Assembly (NCBI GenBank): GCA_034638255.1
Contig: JAWPGT010000037.1
Location: 1-64,000 of the forward strand
Length of the DNA: 64,000 nt
Direction of reading: 5' to 3'
Origin: Coprinus comatus
Lineage: Eukaryota; Basidiomycota; Agaricomycetes; Agaricales; Agaricaceae
How positions within the stretch are numbered: the first letter of the stretch is position 1; every line of letters begins with the position of its first letter. Positions 44,769-57,073 of the stretch are shown in pieces. The notes under the pieces were generated by a model that saw only the letters and a program-made list of their open reading frames with translations, ran no database searches and was not told where the DNA came from. Position numbers and translations under genes: made by a program.

Positions 44769-47700
44769 CTATGCCTTCTTCTTCTTACCGAAGCTAGGTA
44801 AGAGGCTTCCAGTGCGAATACGGAAGAGATAAACGAAGATATAGATGACGACAATCTACAAAAATCAAACAAAAACTCAGTTTTTATGCGCAAATGAATA
44901 TGTAGAAAGAAGTATGACGTACGTTGAAAATGATATATGCCCACATGAGACCAAAATCGCGCCAAGCATTCTCAGGGAAGATATTGTAACCAGAAGCGAG
45001 GAGATCATCCACAGAAGAAATGCTGCAGAAGTCACAAGTGTCCGTGGCATTTGGATTTGTGAGATAACCTCCAGAGGTTGAAATAAATCTTTCAAGATAT
45101 TGACCACATGTTAATCCAGCGGGTGGTGTGAGTTGAATGGTTTCTACTGCCGAACAATGAACGGACTGTCCTCCAAGGGCTATAGATGTAGATGGTCAAT
45201 AGGGTAGTACTAAATAATAATAATCAAGCTCACCTTGACCAAGAAGACCTTCAACGAGATATGTGAATGGTGAAAGACGATACATCCATCTCCACCAACC
45301 CAATTGCCCGAAGGGTTGGATTACACCGTTGCTAAGACAAAGTAAGCCATGAACCAGTACGAAAGAAGTAGTTAAAACTTACAATACGATCACAAAGGAG
45401 AATATGACGGAGAATACGATAGCCGCAATTTCAGCACTTGGTGTGGCAGCAGCAACAACGAGAGCGATTGTGGTGTAGTAAAGAGGATAGACGATAGTAA
45501 TCATAAGGAATGTATAACCGGCCCTGTCAGCGGGGAAGCCTACTGGCCAGTACCAGCAGAAGAATAGCAAAACCGATCCCAGGAAATTCCAAGGAAGCTC
45601 TACCAGCAAGTGGGCAGTTGTAAACGCAGTCCAGCTGTATATACGGCTCGGCCTCTCGCGAACTTCATATACGGTACGGAAACTGATATAAGGAACCTGG
45701 AGTTGATTGGACAAAGGAACACAGAGAATTGTGGCCATGAAAATTGCCTAGTGTGACCTATTTTAGTCTTAGAATAACAGGAGAGAGTAAACAGACATAC
45801 GAAAAGCTTGTTCTGGGTGGCTTGTTGTGTGTCACTTGCTTTGAAGAAAGTAAAACCGATGAATAGACCTCCGATGATGTTCAAACTGAGCTTGGCGAGG
45901 AGGTAGGTTGGATTTCTCCAAAACGCCACATTTCCTCTCCTTACCAGCTCCATAGTCTGGTAAAGCCATGGAGTTGCAAATTCAGTTGCGAGTGTCGTCT
46001 CAACAGGGGGCCTATTCTGCCCTTCCGTGTGAATAGCGTTGACCTCCGTTTGGACATTAACAAATTCCGGTGAATTCCTCCAGATAGTTGCCCAATCATG
46101 CTTTTTCGAGGCAGTTGCACCAGCGCCAATAGACTCCAGCATGTATTCAGCCCTAGAAGGTTGTGCACTTAGTATTGACTTGGAGATTTCAGGAAAGAAT
46201 GACGTACGGGTTTTCATCAGGTTCACATGCACGAGCACCATTCCTCTCGAAGTAGTTGATTAACGTAGTTGCATGATGACCGAGGTCGCCGAAATAGACT
46301 GTATGACCACCCTTCCTCAGAAGAAGCAGGCGGTCGAAGACTTGGAACAATTCAGCAGAAGGTTGATGAATCCTATGAGGTAATATTTGAGGATTCAATG
46401 GTCAAGGATATTACATATAATCAAAGCTTACGTGCACAAAATAGCTTGACCATTATCTGCAAGAGCTCGAAGGAAAGATACAATAGCCCAAGCGCTTTGA
46501 GAATCCAAACCGGAGGTAGGCTCGTCCAAGAATAGGAGCAGTTTGGGCTAAATGATCCAATCAATTTCAACCCCAAAACAATGATGAACAATGATGCTGA
46601 CCTTCGCAGCAAGTTCCACACCAATCGTTGTACGTTTACGATGCTCGACTCCAAGTGACCCGATTGTGGCTTCGGCGTATTCCTCAAGACCGCACATCCT
46701 CAAACATTGTTCAACATACGCTTCCTTCTCTGCCAAAGAAACAGATGTCGGCTGACGGAGTTTAGCAGAGAATAGCAAGGCCTCGCGAACAGTGCATTCA
46801 GGTACATGCGTGTCCATTTGCTGACAATAAGCCCTGTAGATACCATGTTAACATTTTCAAAAAATAGTTAAGGGATGAACAAATCTCACGTTTGCGCTTG
46901 GAAATCACGGGGAAGAGCCTGACCATTGACGAAACGATCACCACGAACGACACCAGTAGTAGTTCTCTCTGCCAGGACGTTCAATAGAGTCGTCTTACCA
47001 GCTCCAGACTCGCCCATCAATGCGGTGAGTTTTCCTGGCGCAACGAAACCGGTAACGTCATTGAGAAGTGTTCGATCCTCTTCGCCGGCAATAGGAACCG
47101 TATAAGTAAGATGTTGCCAGGAGAAAACATCTGTCATAGGTTTTTGTGCTGCCAATGCGTTCCTTTCTGTAGAACTGGACGAGGTGGAGGTGCTCTGTTT
47201 TTCTGATGTTCTGCTCTCTTCGTCCTTGGTGATCGCAAGCCTTTGCTTGCCACGACGGAATTGGACAATAGAATTTTCGTTAGAAGGGGAAGATATATAT
47301 TCCGTGAAAAGGAGCAGGCACGCCAAAAGCCAACGGCGAACGCGATAAGAATACCAAAATTCTGGAAAATGAAAATGTTAGGTATGTATTATTCATGTAT
47401 TCAAACGAAAGCGCTCACCATCCATGTGTGAGACCAGGTGAAGGTGTAAGATAGAAAAATAAATCTCGAGCCATCAACGGTGGTCTGACCCGGAAGTGCA
47501 CCGACTGCAGCGCAGACTGGTTTTCGATGGTAACATTTTCATATCCAGGACCCTGAGGTACCATTGTCTCACAAGCACCCTGCAAACCGCGGAACTCGTT
47601 CGACATCAGGGCCTCAAAGCCATAACGGAAAGGCTAAATTCAAGAGAATGAGAATAGCGACTAGGCTGAAAACAAAAGAACCACAAACATTAATATAGGT

Positions 47701-50303
47701 AATCCAACGGAGTGCACCAATCATCGATGGCTTGGGAACAGTAAATCCTGATTTTTCCTGTGGATCAGATAGAAATTCGAGGTAATTATCACAAAAGGGA
47801 CTTGCCGCTGTAAATGTTCAACGCAAGGACAAAGACACCACCGACAGATTGAGCCATGGGATCCGTAGCGAAGAGTGCCGCTATGGCGCGGAAGAATCCC
47901 TTCATGGTCACCGTCATGGTGAACAAGAATAAAAAGAATACACTATATGTATGATTAGTAGATTATTATGGTAAGCCATGATATTAACATACAAGAAGTG
48001 TTCCTAAACAGGATTGTTAGTGTTATGTCGGATCTCAACAAAGAGGAACTTACTGCGCTACGTTGGAGACCAACCATGAAATAAAGGATAATGGAAAAGA
48101 GAGACAGGATACCAAATGAAATAGGAAGATCAACGAGGGTGAGTGCGATGGATTCAACGAAAGGGTGATACAATGCAGCATGGCGATGACGGAAAACAAT
48201 AGGACGTTGGGCATATAATGAAGGTATTTCAGCCATAGCATTCAAGGCTGAGAATAGTAAAGCACTAATAAGGTAAGGCATTAATTAACGACATCGTTTT
48301 GGAAATATATAGCAGGTTAACGCTTACAAGAAGAGGATACTGGCACGAGAGAAATAAGCAGTGGTGTTCAATGGCATATTCAAGAAAAGACTGCCCATGA
48401 TAAGGGCTTGGAAGACGAAAGAACTGAAAGATGTAAGTAAAAAGGAGGGCGGAAAATTGGTTACTAAGACTTACAAGAGGTTGATATACATAGGAAGTTT
48501 ATCACCTCGAAGAATTTGGCTCTTCGAGTCATGACCGCTCTAATTTGTTTCGGGATACTTAACAAAAAAGGACTATTACAACAAAACACGGTGAGTATAT
48601 CAGAATCACTTAAAAAACAAAAAACAAAAAAAAGCATCATACCTATCTTTTCTAGTTCCTTTTGCAAGCTCCCGGCGAGCACTCTCCTTGAACGCGTCCG
48701 CCCGTTCCGGCTTGTCTACACGTTCTTTAATATAATCCTCGACTTCCTGCCGATTCCTCTGTCCAATGTCAGATTTCTTGAAGTAATCAGCGAATTCAGT
48801 AGCAGTTCGAGGGGGATTAACAGCGTCCGGACGTTGAATACGCCAAGTAGGGTCAGTTACCGCGACAAGGAAATCAGGAGTAGTCTGCCTATTCGCCGGT
48901 TCATACCTATCATCACGCAAAGCGTGTCAGTGATAATCTACTACGTATATCTCGATACGTACCCCATATCAATAAAGTACGGCCTCGCCAAATCTGCCGG
49001 TCCAAAGTACACCATCTTACTTTGTCGAAATGTTTATAGAGTGGCTCTCCTGCTTGATATATCGAGACAATTGTTGTCAAGCGGAAAGTATCAGTAGCAA
49101 TGCGAAGTGCCTGTACGAATTCTAAAGATGTTGATGAATCAAGACCACGAGTAGAGCTAATTGAAACATTATGTGAATATTTTTTTATATGGTAAGCTAA
49201 ATTCACTTACTTATCCCATGCATTTATGCAACTACGAGCAGCCAAAGCTTCAGCAATAGAAACACGCTTCTTCTCTCCACCACTAACACCTCGTAACATG
49301 TGATCTCCGACAGGAGTCTTCCGAGCATGTCGAAGACCGAAGACAGTGGTGAGCGAGTCGGTTATCTGTTCGGCATAAATTTCTCGAGTTTCGTCGGGGC
49401 GGTCACGAGGGGTACGGGTTGTCGCAGCAAATTTGATTGTTTGCTCAACAGTTAGAGTAGGGAAGTGAACATCGTCTTCGGGGCAATACTGAACATCACC
49501 ACGATAGTGTTTCTGCAGCTCGGATGGAGAGATGGAATCATAATAAACTTCCCCCTCTACAGCATGATATTCACTTCTCCGATTGGCCAAAGCTTTCAGG
49601 AATGTGCTACAACCTGATCCTGGTCTTCCGAGCACAACTGCATCATTGTTCCTTGGTTACTACGTTCCAAAAAAAGAAATAGAAGTTTGACTCACGAATC
49701 ATTTCCCCAGGTCTGACCACACCTTCAAAGCCACTCAAGATATCTCGAACAGGGGGATGCAGATATTTCCGGAACCCCTCTATATACGTCATAGGTGTCA
49801 AGTACGAACCAAGAGTGGATTTAAAGGAAGATTCTGCCCCTAGCCCAACCACACGAAGATTCCTAAAACCTACACCCAACTCTCTAGCCTTCACATCATG
49901 GACTTCTCGCCTATAGCAATAGAAAATGAGAAAAATGAAGAAATAAAAAAATATTCTCAACACACTTCTGGACAACATTTCGTAGCTCCTTTGCAAGATC
50001 AAACTTATCTTCTTCTTGAACTGTTAAATCCGAGCTGGAAGAATGCCTTGATCCAAAATCCACGTAGTTTGGCTCAACTGGGTTAAGCGTCATCGACCTC
50101 CGCAACTGTTGTACACCTCCAGGATCAAAAAATTCTACGCTAACTCGAGATACTGAAGAGCTCCGTGTAGGCTGATGAGATCTGTTGGGAGTGATTGGGG
50201 GTGGATCATATTGTAGTTGTGTGGTATTCGCTCTGGATACCTGGGGAGGAGACTGGGAGTCCTCCAAGATGTCCGCAAGTTGATGCTGTTGTTGTTCAGA
50301 CAT
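44769..50303 (-). pseudogene. PDR/CDR-type ABC transporter copy C, with one 19-bp deletion and single-base losses
   Basis: Starts MSEQQQHQLADILEDS (50303) and ends [12 protein letters not shown] (44769). NBD1: [41 protein letters not shown]2: [47 protein letters not shown]. Relative to copy D, 19 bp are missing at 49020/49021, just after NBD1, removing the codons of CVINEG and shifting the frame. Single bases are missing near 48517 (start of TMD1), 47519 (extracellular loop) and 47325 (last helix of TMD1). All other exons are open and strongly conserved, so inactivation is recent. Like D, it lacks the intron found in A and B before VEQCLKMCG. An inverted fragment at 37288 derives from a C-like copy. 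Confidence 0.82.
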
Positions 50304-52819
50304 CACAGTAGGAAGGTATAGAGTAATAAAGGAGCGGTGGAAAAGTTCTGATGCAGGGTTTAAGTAGTGGGTATTAAACCCAGAATTTGGTACGCGTTGA
50401 CATTGTTTTTCCGGGGAGCGCCAAGTGGATTGAAATTTGACTTAGTCTCCACCTCCATTAGTCCACAGTCTGGCTCCGGAGAGCCCTCAGGTACGTTCAT
50501 ACGGGGAACCAAATCTAGCTTGTAGCCAGATCTACCTATTAATTAGGATATTGCTGAACTCTAAAATGTTTCAGCTCCCTCTCTCTCTCTCTACTACTTG
50601 ATTTGTGCATAGTTAGTAATACATATTGAGGCCCCTTACATACAGTAGCATAATGTTGTCCGCAGTTTTTCGACAACCGGAGCAAAACATACGTAGAACC
50701 GGGAGATCGCGTCAAGGTTGATTGTGAGTGTACCACTGCATTTTCGTACATCAATTCACGACATAGCTATTTATAGCTTTCAGCCAGGGTTCTTCCACGA
50801 CCACACGGTATGTTTGTTACCGATCAATTCGTAAATACCAAACTCGGAGTTCGCTAACGAAAGTCTATTAAACCTGTCGAATTATGAGACTGATCTGGCA
50901 CACATATATGACTGTCATCGGAATTTGAAAGTGTATGTAGTTACTAGTGAAGGCTTACACGAGGTACCCATGTTACCGAAGTGGATACGTCCATTTTTTT
51001 TACTTATATCAATGAGCCCACTCGAAGTTAAGCGTGAAGGGTTCACACTAATTTAATCCATCACCGCCAACCACATCCATAATGATGCTCATTGCATAGC
51101 AAGACTCATAGCTACCAGCAAAGGAAAATAACAATAATAACTTGCAACAGCGCAAATGTGTATATATATACATAGCCCGCCCCCTAACAACCTGACAATA
51201 CGATGCTCAGGTGCTCATCGGAAAGGCATAACCGAAGGGCTTTCTCTCAACGTTTCATAACATAAGTCAGCAATTCAACCATACAGTCATATTGTGTATT
51301 GAACGTTTGCAACTCTTTGAAGTCATTATTAAAGCACTCAGTAGTCCTATGCCGTTCAAGTAAACAATCTCCCTCATAAGATAAGAAAGCGAGGAAAGGG
51401 AAGAGACATTCGGAATGAGGAAAATAACCAGGAACCTCAGTAAGCACAGATAAAAATAAACAGAACAGAATATAACTAGAATTATTAAATGAATTTTTAC
51501 TAAACATTAAACCCTACAAAATAAGACGTGGGCTAGGTGAGCCTTCCCTTCCCTGATAACATGTGTATGATAGACATTATCAGCCACAGGGTCGAAGATT
51601 ATCAGAAGTCATACTTAAAGAAGCGGTAGTGGCCTCTTTCCGGTATTTGGCCAGAAGACCGGATATTAAAAATGACCACTGGACGAGTGGGAAGCATGAT
51701 GCGATCGGATAAGTCGATCATCGTCGAGCACGATCCGTTGTATTAACCGAAGAAGCAGACTTCGCGAAAAAGTGGTAGATCTGAGAAATGCCTAAGAAAC
51801 ATTTCTCAGAGCAAGAGACAAGTAAAAGGAAGATACTGGACGAACACCGACATCAAAGAGAGACATGTGGGGCAACTAACGAGACAAGGAATGTGATGCC
51901 AATTCAACTAAACAATTGTAATAGAAGTGATGGCGTTGGTACGCCCCTGAATACTACATCTATCATCAAACTTCTTTTTCCTCTCTGACTCCATGTTCAC
52001 ATCTATATCCACAAAGCAGTGCTGTTTTGAGCTTATGCGTGTTGCGCCTTAGTAACAATCATATCAACCAAGCTCAAGCTCCAGGACACTCTTCCGACAC
52101 ACCAATAATCGGATTATTACCATTCAGCCTTGAGTCAGTCTAAACTGTTCATCAACCTTGTCCATGCCAGTAGACGAATATTGCCACCATCTCAGGCACC
52201 GAACAAGAAGTTCGAAGTTTGAACGCATCTGCTCTCTTGACAGATTGCTGTAATCATAATCGTTGACTATGTGCCTTGCCGTTTCGGAAGAACACCATAA
52301 TCTACGGTTCCGTCTTACCGAAAGGATTTGTCAAGACTCAAGAGGACTTTCAAGTGGGTCTTTCTGGAGTTAAAAATAGCAACCGATACTTACTAAGTAA
52401 CCTATTAGTGTGTTACTCTTGAAGATGGAAGGGCGTCTTGAACACGTAAGATAATCATGATTTTTCAACATCATTCTCGGATAATATCATGCAATAGCCC
52501 CTGACTCATAGCACACATAGTCATATTTTGCCCAGTGCGTTATCCTTCCCGTGGCACATTGCTTCAAATAGAAATAAAAGAGATAAATATACATGTAGAA
52601 GAAGCTTGAGTGCGAGCAATGGGAGTATTATCTGCACCTGCTCCAGGGGGTAAACGTCGAGAATGAAACATCATCGGGAACTTACTTTCACGAAGTTGAA
52701 GCTGTCTTACAAGCGAATGATTCAGACACATCGGTGGTGATGTACCCGTTCCCCGTCAATGATTCGATACCTATTTTTACCCTTACATTTTGTTACATTT
52801 CGAACGTCTTTCTTTGGTC
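50304..52819. other. Gene-poor AT-rich stretch
   Basis: 2.5 kb with no supported gene. CT microsatellite at about 50576-50592. Short frames start with TTG or GTG and have no motifs. The first 170 bp are the upstream flank of copy C. Confidence 0.5.
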
Positions 52820-53167
52820 ATGGTATTCATCCTCACGACCTATTCCCATTGCTTTCGCTTAGACCCAGAGACTTGTGTCAAAATGAAGGAATTTCTGGAT
52901 GTCAAGTTGATGGAAGATGGGAAAGCGAAGCGAAGTCCCAAAAACATTTACGCCACAAAGTTGTGTGGAATGCGCTGTAATGCATTGCCTAATGGCAGGC
53001 GTATTATTGCATGTAATGGTAAGGTATGGCAGTGTAGACTTGCACATCATGCGTTGAATCTTACATTGAGCGCTGAAGACAAAATCAATGTAATGATTGA
53101 CAGGCTTAATCATTCAATCATGATTAATGACAGATACAGAAAGTTACTGCTGCTGGGGGATTCCTGA
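52820..53167 (+). CDS. Small cysteine-containing protein, hypothetical
   Basis: A 115-residue frame from the ATG at 52820, starting MVFILTTYSHCFRLDPETC. The first 12 residues are weakly hydrophobic; they may be the end of a signal peptide if an upstream exon exists, since the frame stays open upstream to about 52790. Six Cys residues, including LCGMRCNA and ACNGKVWQC, then an amphipathic stretch (RLAHHALNLTLSAEDKINVM). This outline is reminiscent of small secreted fungal proteins, but no family is recognised. It lies alone in a gene-poor stretch. A chance frame is possible. Confidence 0.3.
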   Translation: MVFILTTYSHCFRLDPETCVKMKEFLDVKLMEDGKAKRSPKNIYATKLCGMRCNALPNGRRIIACNGKVWQCRLAHHALNLTLSAEDKINVMIDRLNHSIMINDRYRKLLLLGDS

Positions 53168-54936
53168 AGTTACTACTATCATAAAACCATACCTGTTGCT
53201 TCGCTTACGATTGTCCGAGTCGGCCGCATGCGTACTACATGCGGTCGTACTTAGCCGTTCTGTAGTATGTAAATACAATGTATACACATGATAAAATTAA
53301 GAGATCCAATAAGTACTAATCTAACTAACACGGTACAAGCAGCACGGTATATGGCACGTTCACACGTTTACATTAAGCATAATACGCTGCATTACATTGC
53401 AAGGAGTGCTTGGGGTGGAGAACTTAGTCCACCTGCCGGAGACTGTATACGCGCTTGCGTGTATAATCCCGGCATCTTCTATGGCATCCGTCAATGATGT
53501 GTAATATATTTAGAGATCGGGTGCGATATGATACGAATGATAGAATGATCAACGTATAGCCGGTCTCCTTCAAGTTGCGTGTATCGTCACAACGGTTGGT
53601 TGCTTCGCCCGACGTCCATAAATAAAGTGCTAAACATTTTAAAATATAAGCGATGATCTTAGCGCATCACGCTAGCCGGTTGTCTACTGGCTTACATATT
53701 CGCGCAGCAGGCCAGTTATTCTGCACTGCTACTATTATGGCTGTATTTTACTAGGTAAGGCAGAAAGAACTGAGCTATTCCATGCTAAGTAATATTAAAC
53801 AATGGTCTTGAACCTAGGACATTCTTTTTTCCGGTCTGGACATTCGTATTGTGACACGATGATGATACTTAAGATAGTTCACCCGTTGTAACATTACTCT
53901 GAGACTGCATAAGACGTTTTAACTTATAAAGTTGCATTAGCCGGTGGAAGATAACTCTGATTTTCTTTCATTTTCTAAACACTTGACATCAGCACTCATT
54001 CGGAAGAATCGAGATAAAAGTCCGTACCTTGAAAGTGAATGAATGGACCCATGGAAGTAGGGATGGAGCGCCACCATAACGGTGAAACAAAAGGAGCATC
54101 ATAGTAGTCGGGTCGGTCGGAGTCACCCTAGGACACAGAAGTTAGAGCACAGAACTATAACAACTCACCTAGTGTCGCAGAATTGCTCAGGAGCTAATCG
54201 GTGACGTGAAACGTAGAGGACGAGTAAACACTCCAAGTTTAAGAGCACAAAATTCGAAGGGTACCGATGCAACAGTGAGGGGTGTGGTAAAAGAGAATGG
54301 GCCATTGGGCCATGCCGAAGTAAATGTCGTCTATAATAATGCAAAGCGGTCCGGGCATGTTTGGTACTCGATTTGGATTTTCAACCATAAAGTGGGGTTT
54401 TGAAGCTTATAAATGTTGACCGTAGCTTTTCCTGTGTTGCTTGTCTTAAATACTCTGTCCTTCTCTATCAACAGACTTGGTCTTTTCCAAGTTCTACTCG
54501 ATATGTTACCCTAATTTCTGCAAGGAACACCTTCCTTACAATGTACTGACAGCTCTTACAATATACAAAAGTAGAACCCAGAATTGTTCGTCTATCATGT
54601 ACGTTGTAACTACAGTAGATGTAGTTAAGTGTAGAAGAGAGTAGGAAGAAAGTAGTCGGATAACGACGTTCGTTCCTGTCATTCTGTATACATAGGAAGA
54701 GCGTGCCATGAGCACCCTTACAATTTGTTAGTCAACGATATTGTGCACATTGTACTAGGGAGGTTAAATTATTAAGATTATTTTCATCATTTTAAATTAC
54801 AAGAGAAGTGTTGATATATAAACTACAACTTTATTAGCGCTCATTCCCATCCGAGAGGCAGCAACTCCGTAATGTGAGGTTTAGTCAGAGATGCTAAATA
54901 GTTGGACATTCAGTAATCAGCTCACACATTCCCTAT
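53168..54936. other. Gene-poor stretch
   Basis: No supported gene; AT-rich with short frames only. Confidence 0.5.
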
Positions 54937-55980
54937 TCAAATTTCAATCTCAGGAGGTGTCCATTTCGTAGTATTACAAGTCCTATTGCAAGAGTTAGTA
55001 GATCGAGTTTTGTTAGAAATTATAGGTAATTTACCATTCTCAATATTTACATGATATTGCACAAATGCTTTGACCGCGGCGATGTTCATGTCCTCTCCAT
55101 TGATTATTATTTCCCGGATCTAGGAAAATAAGTGTAGACTGCGGTCGTGTCAAAAAACAAGTCCGCCAATTACCATGTCCTTACTCATGCCAAGAATAAT
55201 GGGCATCCAGTCTTCATCGTGAGTGACCGGTACCACTCCATATTTTGGGATCTATGAAGAAATTCAAATCAGTGGGTATAGGAAATAATCATGCTAAACT
55301 CACAAAAGGTTGGATACGGTGTAACAAAAACCGAGAGAAATGCATTACGATCTAATAAATGTGAATCAGTAAACGCAATCTATTTCTTGAAATATTATAG
55401 CATATACCGAGGGTATGAGTGGCGGGTATTTCTTAAGCAGTGGTATCTAAATTTCATTGGGCATACTGGATTTGACTGCCGGCGGGATTCGAACCCGTGG
55501 CCGCCGTTTTGGAGTCTACTTTAGGTCTTCAATAATTAGTCGGAAATCGCCCATTATACGTACTACTTAATACAAATGGAGAACCCTCGCATAAAGACGA
55601 CTGTTCTCCAAATTGGGTCTTCAGCCGTTGATTTCGGGGTAGGGAGGAAGTATGATGTTTGCCCATCAGTGACATCAAATGCATCAAACATTCGACCCCC
55701 TTCAACGTCATTCCGAATCCTCACTATTGATTCTGGCGCAGTCCTATTATCACCATCTGGAAATACAAAGCCACATAATTGGCCTGCGGTGTCAACACCC
55801 GTACTGAGGAATAATGAGCTATTCGCAATATCGTCGTATTCCGATGCCATATGATACCAACGTTGTGCATGTTTTTGTATGTAGTCCTTCAGTACTCCCG
55901 GGTTGACAATATCCCGGCGATCAGCTGCCAAAGGAAATCCACGAACTACACCACTTTTAACACCTGCTGGAAAACGGAAT
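54937..55980 (-). pseudogene. Partial gene of an unnamed fungal family, probably decayed
   Basis: Minus-strand exon 55563-55980, after an acceptor (CCTATAG), reads SSHEFRFPAGVKSGVVRGFP and continues with VNPGVLKDYIQKHAQRWYHM and SSLFLSTGVDTAGQLCGFVF, ending WRTVVFMRGFSICIK and TAG. Further down, an exon ending at 55304 (FSRFLLHRIQPF), exon 55174-55251 (IPKYGVVPVTHDEDWMPIIL) and exon 54937-55119 (IREIIINGEDMN..., stop 54937) join in one frame with GT-AG introns of 52 and 54 nt. I recall this arrangement (a WY..A...L.L.TG.D motif followed by a tHDxDW motif) from fungal proteins of unknown function. The usual N-terminal part was not found, and the 55310-55560 stretch has stops and a tRNA-like remnant, so the gene looks broken. 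Confidence 0.6.
55473..55541 (-). other. tRNA-like remnant (3' half)
   Basis: On the minus strand, CACGGGTTCGAATCCCG forms a T arm followed by CCGGCAGTCA, which would be the 3' acceptor strand and discriminator. A good 5' partner, D arm and anticodon stem are lacking; only GACT at the 5' side of a 69-nt segment pairs with AGTC. A possible anticodon loop has CTCCAAA. Not a functional tRNA as it stands. Confidence 0.45.
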
Positions 55981-57073
55981 TCATGCGAGCTATAGGTTTC
56001 AAATAATTAGTGACGAGAATAAGCTGTAGTTGTAAATATGTTGTGGGGACAGCCTCATGGCTGTGTGGGAAACAGGTAGTGCGTATTTAATACAACACCA
56101 GTGTAAATTTTCTCCTTAGTTTTATACCACCATGTTCACCGGTAAAGCTCCGCCATTCTTCATGAATGGTGTACTCTTGAGGTTGTGACAACACCGGGCC
56201 CTCGCACCCCTAGTGAGCAACGCGCTTTTCAATGTACTTACATGTTAGGGGAGGTAGGAGTGGATTTCTCAATACCGTCGGAATATAACCAACCACCTTC
56301 TAGGAGAGGTGTGTGAAATCTCCCCTAGTATTTGAGGACGTGAGGCGAAAGGTCGAAGTCTGGCAAGAGGACTGCAATGGATGATCTTTGTCTTCGAAAA
56401 TGTTAAAGAGTATATGAGTAGTTCCTGGAGAAGACCTCTTGCTTATGATCACATCTCCAATTGTAAAACCCCTCTAGGTAAACGTTGTAAATTTACTATA
56501 TGATGGAAGAAGGCGTGCACAAGGAAATTCTTGACCAAAGGGCATCGTGCATCGTGGATGAGTTAGATCGCATGGTATAGTATCAAGGGGTTGTGGTTCA
56601 TTACAGCAGAGGATGCTGATGTTTGATTGTCGCCTTTACACCTACTATCTAAATTTAGATACGGATACACCCGAGCGCTTCAATGGTTTCAATAAACCCT
56701 AAATACACAAGTCAGGCAATTGCTTCCTAGTACCACGCTTTAGACATGGAACAAACCTATTCACTAGTCCATTCATTCCTGTCAAACTTCTATCCCAACA
56801 CGGTGGTAAATTGTTACCTTCCAGTCGTTTGAATACCTAGGGGGTACAACACGATTTTTCCATTGAACTTTAAAATAGAACCCCGACCACCCCTCTAAGC
56901 TCTTCACATTGCACATTGTCATCAAAACCATATGCCAAACCAAAGTAGCACATTTCTATTAAAATAATTAAGAGAAATTATATAATAAAGTAAATCAATG
57001 TTAACGTTAAATGAATGTTCAATGTTCAACGTCCAATGCGATCAATATCCATTCCCTTCACACCTTACACATT
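55981..57073. other. Intergenic region
   Basis: Between the broken gene and the 3' end of ABC copy D. AT-rich; no supported gene. Confidence 0.5.

Noticed and set aside
55473..55541. A functional tRNA gene
   Set aside because: Only the T arm and 3' acceptor strand are convincing; the D arm, anticodon stem and most of the 5' acceptor strand do not pair.
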